Assembly: GCA_018881555.1 (NCBI GenBank)
Contig: JACAXG010000056.1
Span: 631,462-695,461, forward strand
Direction of reading: 5' to 3'
Length of the DNA stretch: 64,000 nucleotides
Source of the DNA: Amblyornis subalaris
Taxonomy: Eukaryota > Chordata > Aves > Passeriformes > Ptilonorhynchidae
Each line of letters begins with the position of its first letter. Within the stretch, counting starts at the first letter, position 1. The translations under genes were made by a program, and so were the position numbers. Shown piece after piece: positions 60,601 to 64,000 of this stretch. Below the pieces are notes generated by a model. The model was given only the letters and a program-made list of their open reading frames with translations. It made no database searches and was not told the origin of the DNA.

Positions 60601-63600
60601 GAGGAAGTAAATAGCTGGTTTGAGGTTAAATACTGTGTTTCTATTAACTTTTATCTGCCTTTCCTGTTTGTTTTTTTTCTTCAAGATCCAGGAGATCACT
60701 GGTGAGAAAGGAGCACAACAGCAAGCTGACAGTAACCTATCCTTCTACAGTGTACCACAAGTCAGGAGAGGAAGGTATTCTGGATGAAACAGCAGGTAAA
60801 ATATTTATCTTCTACTCAAATATGTTTNCGCTTTTTTTCCTTCATTTAAGGGCCACAGATTGCTAGCAGTGAATGTGCACTTATGACTCACTTGTAAAAA
60901 ATGTAAATAAACCAGTAAGCTGANGAGATGGAGAGAACCCAATTCCATTAAATTTCTATTTGAGAGCCTGCTGTGTTTTGCAGCTTCACATGTCTGTGTG
61001 TCAGGAAAAGAAGTACAAAAGTATAATCTTTCAACTTTAGGGTGGTTTTGGGGCACTTCAGTTTTGGCAGGTAGTTGATTTTCTGCTAGATTTTTTTAAA
61101 CAGAGCAACTAGATAGAAGGTTAATTAGAATGAAGATGACCAACTTCAGAAATAAAANCAGATAATCCTAACTCTTATGAAAGAATTCCTTCTTAAAGAG
61201 AAAAAGACAGAAAAGAAAGTAGGCGACACCTTCCAGACTTAATCTAGTGTTTGAATCAATTTGAACTTCTTTTTTCTCTTGTATCCTTGATCCTTTACAC
61301 AATGAAACAAAATTGAAGCAGATTTGTATTATTTAGCCCTTAGAAAAGGTTTGTATAGAGAGTTTATTTTGTTTGCTACTCTGTGATTTAAATACCAGAT
61401 TGAATCTCTGGAGTTGTGCTGAAGAAGCACAAAGGGAAGTATTCTNTTTTCTGGAATGGGATGGATCACACAGTTACATACATTCTGCATAGCCTGTGCA
61501 TGGTTAAGTCTCAAAAGGAAGTACTTTTAACGTTGGCATTGATGCATTTCTGTTTTAAGGATGGAAAGGTTTTCTAGGTGAATGGAGAATTGAAATTTCA
61601 ATGTGCAAAAATCTGCATTTNTGGACCTTAGCCAAAAGAAGAATAGGAAACTAACTGAGGTCATGGAGAATTGCCTTTCATTGAGTTGTGTACTCTGTCT
61701 TCTCTGGGACACAAGAGGCTGACTTGCAAGAGAAGTAGAAATTGAGATCTAAAACCTCTGGCTTTGTTTTCAAAAAAGTGATCTTTTTGCTTTTTCGGTA
61801 GCAAAACCGTGTGTTTTCTTTTCTCTCCAAAGCACAGCTAGCCCAGACTCTAACTTAGAATATGGGTGGATGGCTGGATGGTGCTATTGTCTCCTCCAGT
61901 TGAGCATTTCATGGGAACCTTGATCTCGCTGGTAGTACCTGAATCCCACTGAAATGTTCCCCAGCTGCAGGCTGACTCTTGATTTGTGTTTTGGTCAAGG
62001 GATGAGATCATTTGAAGGAGGGTTCCAGCTCACTATTAGTCAAATAAAGCATAAACGTTAGATGTTAAAGTGGAGTCTTGTTTCAGTTACTTATATTGGT
62101 ATTCACTAGTCACAAAAATAGCTTCTTTTTTTAGTTAATTTCATATTCCCAAAGCAAACATTTAAATGATGATTTTAATGCAGATGTCAGCCAGGATATT
62201 TTGTATGTATTTCCAGTCTTCTCTGAGCTGAAAGCACTTACCACTGTNAGCAAAAAAAACCCTTTCACGTGATCCCTTGAGATTTTTTTTTNAATAAATT
62301 TTTAATTTTTATTTTATTTTTTACTTTTCAGGTATTGATGAAAGCCAGTTAGGGAAGAGAGGATACCTGACACCAATGACTGCCAAGGAATACATCCAGG
62401 CTCTGTGGAAGAATGAAGGTAATGGTTGTTAAGAGCAATGTTACTTTGCTTTCTGTACCATTTAGTGGACAGTCAGCAAATGTTCCAGTATGAACTCCTG
62501 GTCAAATCTTTGCCTTTTGCCTTAAGAGTTTCTGGCTGCAAGATAGGTTTTGTGACAGGAGGACTGGTACCTAGGGAATGCAGACACCTGGATTCAATTA
62601 ACAGTTCAGTTATTCTCAAATTGTGGCTCCGCACAAATCACAACTGTTGTTTACCCAGAGTATGATTTTTCCTATGGTGCTGCACTAGTTAAAGACTGAC
62701 ATTTTATTTGTCAGTCCCTTTTTCGAGTTGCCTGTACTCTGAATCTGTCTNCAGTTGCCAGGAAAAACCGAAACAGATTCATGAATCAGTCACAGTTAGT
62801 AGCTGGAAACTTTCTTCCTGTTGTTTTGCTTTTTGTCCTTGCTATAATCCATATTTCTGTCCAGACTTGTTTCTAAAATACCATGTATGTGACCAGAAAG
62901 AGAGTGGCAATTTTTTCTAAAGTGTGTCTAAATGGTTTTGTTTTAAACAAGCTCAATAGTGTTTAATTTAGTAGATTCTTTTGACTTGATTGACCAAGTG
63001 CCTCNGGGGTTTTGGATTCCCGAACAATAGCAGTGAGACTGAGTTTATATTTCCATTGTATCTTTTTAGGTTTCTTTTTGCGTTATCTNTTCCCTGGGAT
63101 GGATCCCGATGAGAGTTCAGGATTCAGTCCAGACATTTTTTTTTTAGATCTACTTGTGGTTCCACCTTCAAGGTAAAATTTATGCCCCCCAAATTTTGTA
63201 GAAATCACAGGATTTAGTGCATACTTTGCAGAAGTTGGAGATCCAAACTCCTGTAGTACAGACACCGGTCTGCTGAAGTGTCAGTGGAGTGTTTAAATAA
63301 TGAAAAATCANAGTAGTAATTGATGATAAGTTCTATTGTAACTTCAAGTGAATTCTTTAGAAGACTGAAATACTAATTATGGAAAAAATGTATTTTAGTA
63401 TTAGTATTTTAAATGATTATAGGATATTATAACTGCNTAGTACTGGTACAATTTCTTGTTAAGGATCATTCCTCTTTTATGACTCTCCCAGTAGAATGTA
63501 TGAATTTTTAAATGCCCACTGTTAGTTTGTATTTTTTCCCATGCACTGAAGATTTAGTGTAGAATGTTTGAGGTTTATCATGCTGCTTTTCAGTGGCTTT

Positions 63601-63791
63601 AATCTTCTAAAACAATTTTGGTCTGCTGTAGGTATCGTCCTGTAAATCGCGTTGGAGATCGACTGTTCACAAATGGTCAGACTGTGAACTTGCAGGCTGT
63701 GATGAAAGATGCCCAAATGATACGGAAGCTCTTGGTTTTCATGGCAAAAGAACAATGTCAGCCAATAAAATTTGCAGAAGAAATTCAAACA
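57365..63791 (+). CDS. POLR1A: POLR1A, largest subunit of RNA polymerase I, first nine coding exons (partial)
   Basis: Catalytic subunit of Pol I, which transcribes rDNA in the nucleolus. Exons: 57365-57441, 57911-58115, 59195-59344, 59435-59542, 60499-60584, 60686-60795, 62332-62418, 63070-63172, 63632-63791. They join in frame to 362 residues, and the gene continues past the window. The clamp zinc ligands are visible: C64, C67, C74 and H77 ([20 protein letters not shown]), then C104/C107 (SCLNC) with C205/C208 (CPNC). Their numbering equals the human protein. Other conserved blocks are [54 protein letters not shown] and [21 protein letters not shown]. Exon 3 appears to end at a GC donor. 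Exon 5 has a tandem TAGCAG acceptor. Ns fall in codons 96 and in exon 8. The N-terminus [12 protein letters not shown] differs slightly from human. Introns hold no other feature I recognise. Confidence 0.97.
57489..57570. promoter_or_regulatory. Inverted pair of ZNF143/SBS-like motifs in POLR1A intron 1
   Basis: The left arm on plus reads ACTACAAGTCTCAGCGTGCC. The right arm on minus, starting at 57570, reads ACTACATGTCCCAGCATGCC. Both match the ZNF143/STAF ACTACAANTCCCA-type consensus. The pair spans 82 bp, the same as the pair in IMMT intron 1, and starts 47 bp past the exon 1 donor. Confidence 0.75.
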
Positions 63792-64000
63792 GTAAGAGTT
63801 GCTGGTTATCTTATTCTTTGCTTTTTGAATATGTGGGTCGAGTTNGGGTAGGCTCCTGTTTAAGCTGTTCCAGTAACAGTTTTTGCCTGAGCTGTTGGTG
63901 CATTTGCTGGTGGAGATATTCTCCATAGCTGGTTTATTTTCCCTCCCCTCTTTTCCACCTTGTGTAAAGGTAAAAACATTTTGCTCAGGTTCTTTTAGTC

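Noticed and set aside
1..64000. Scattered single N bases, some inside exons (for example 31923, 59198, 63090)
   Set aside because: They look like ambiguous or heterozygous base calls in the assembly rather than biology. None forces a frameshift.
1..64000. tRNA, rRNA, CRISPR arrays and operon-type features
   Set aside because: Looked for and not seen. The sequence is animal nuclear DNA with spliced genes.

Overview
The window is vertebrate nuclear DNA, almost certainly from a songbird. The genes are split into short exons with GT-AG introns. CR1 retrotransposon fragments are scattered throughout, and there is one solo LTR of the passerine endogenous-retrovirus type. The order REEP1, MRPL35, IMMT, PTCD3, POLR1A is the one I know from human 2p11.2. 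Single ambiguous N bases are sprinkled through the sequence.

Layout: (1) 1-13000 is the 3' end of REEP1 (+), with two coding exons (about 7102-7245 and 9298-9369) and a long 3'UTR. (2) 14184-16407 is a complete four-exon MRPL35 (-). (3) 17628-38750 is a complete 15-exon IMMT/MIC60 (+), 742 aa. (4) 40067-57149 is a complete 24-exon PTCD3/mS39 (-), 682 aa, with the box C/D snoRNA SNORD94 in intron 11. (5) From 57365 to the window end are the first nine coding exons of POLR1A (+), 362 residues. The gene runs off the right edge.

The five genes alternate in strand. They form two head-to-head pairs with GC-rich promoter regions (MRPL35/IMMT and PTCD3/POLR1A) and two tail-to-tail pairs (REEP1/MRPL35 and IMMT/PTCD3). 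Three neighbours encode mitochondrial proteins: large-subunit bL35m, small-subunit mS39 and the cristae organiser MIC60. The fourth is the catalytic subunit of RNA polymerase I. REEP1 encodes an ER-shaping protein.

The most striking observation is a pure (GGGGCC)12 tract at 16140-16211. It lies in frame inside MRPL35 exon 2 and encodes Pro-Ala dipeptides in the N-terminal presequence. This is the same hexanucleotide as the human C9orf72 repeat, but here it is coding. Second, IMMT and POLR1A each carry, just inside intron 1, an inverted pair of ZNF143-like ACTACAA-type motifs spanning exactly 82 bp. Third, POLR1A intron 3 appears to be a GC-AG intron. Fourth, SNORD94 keeps a textbook guide for U6 C62.

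All gene models were built by eye from splice sites, reading phase and remembered vertebrate orthologues. Exon edges were checked for phase, and every junction in IMMT, PTCD3, MRPL35 and POLR1A closes in frame.
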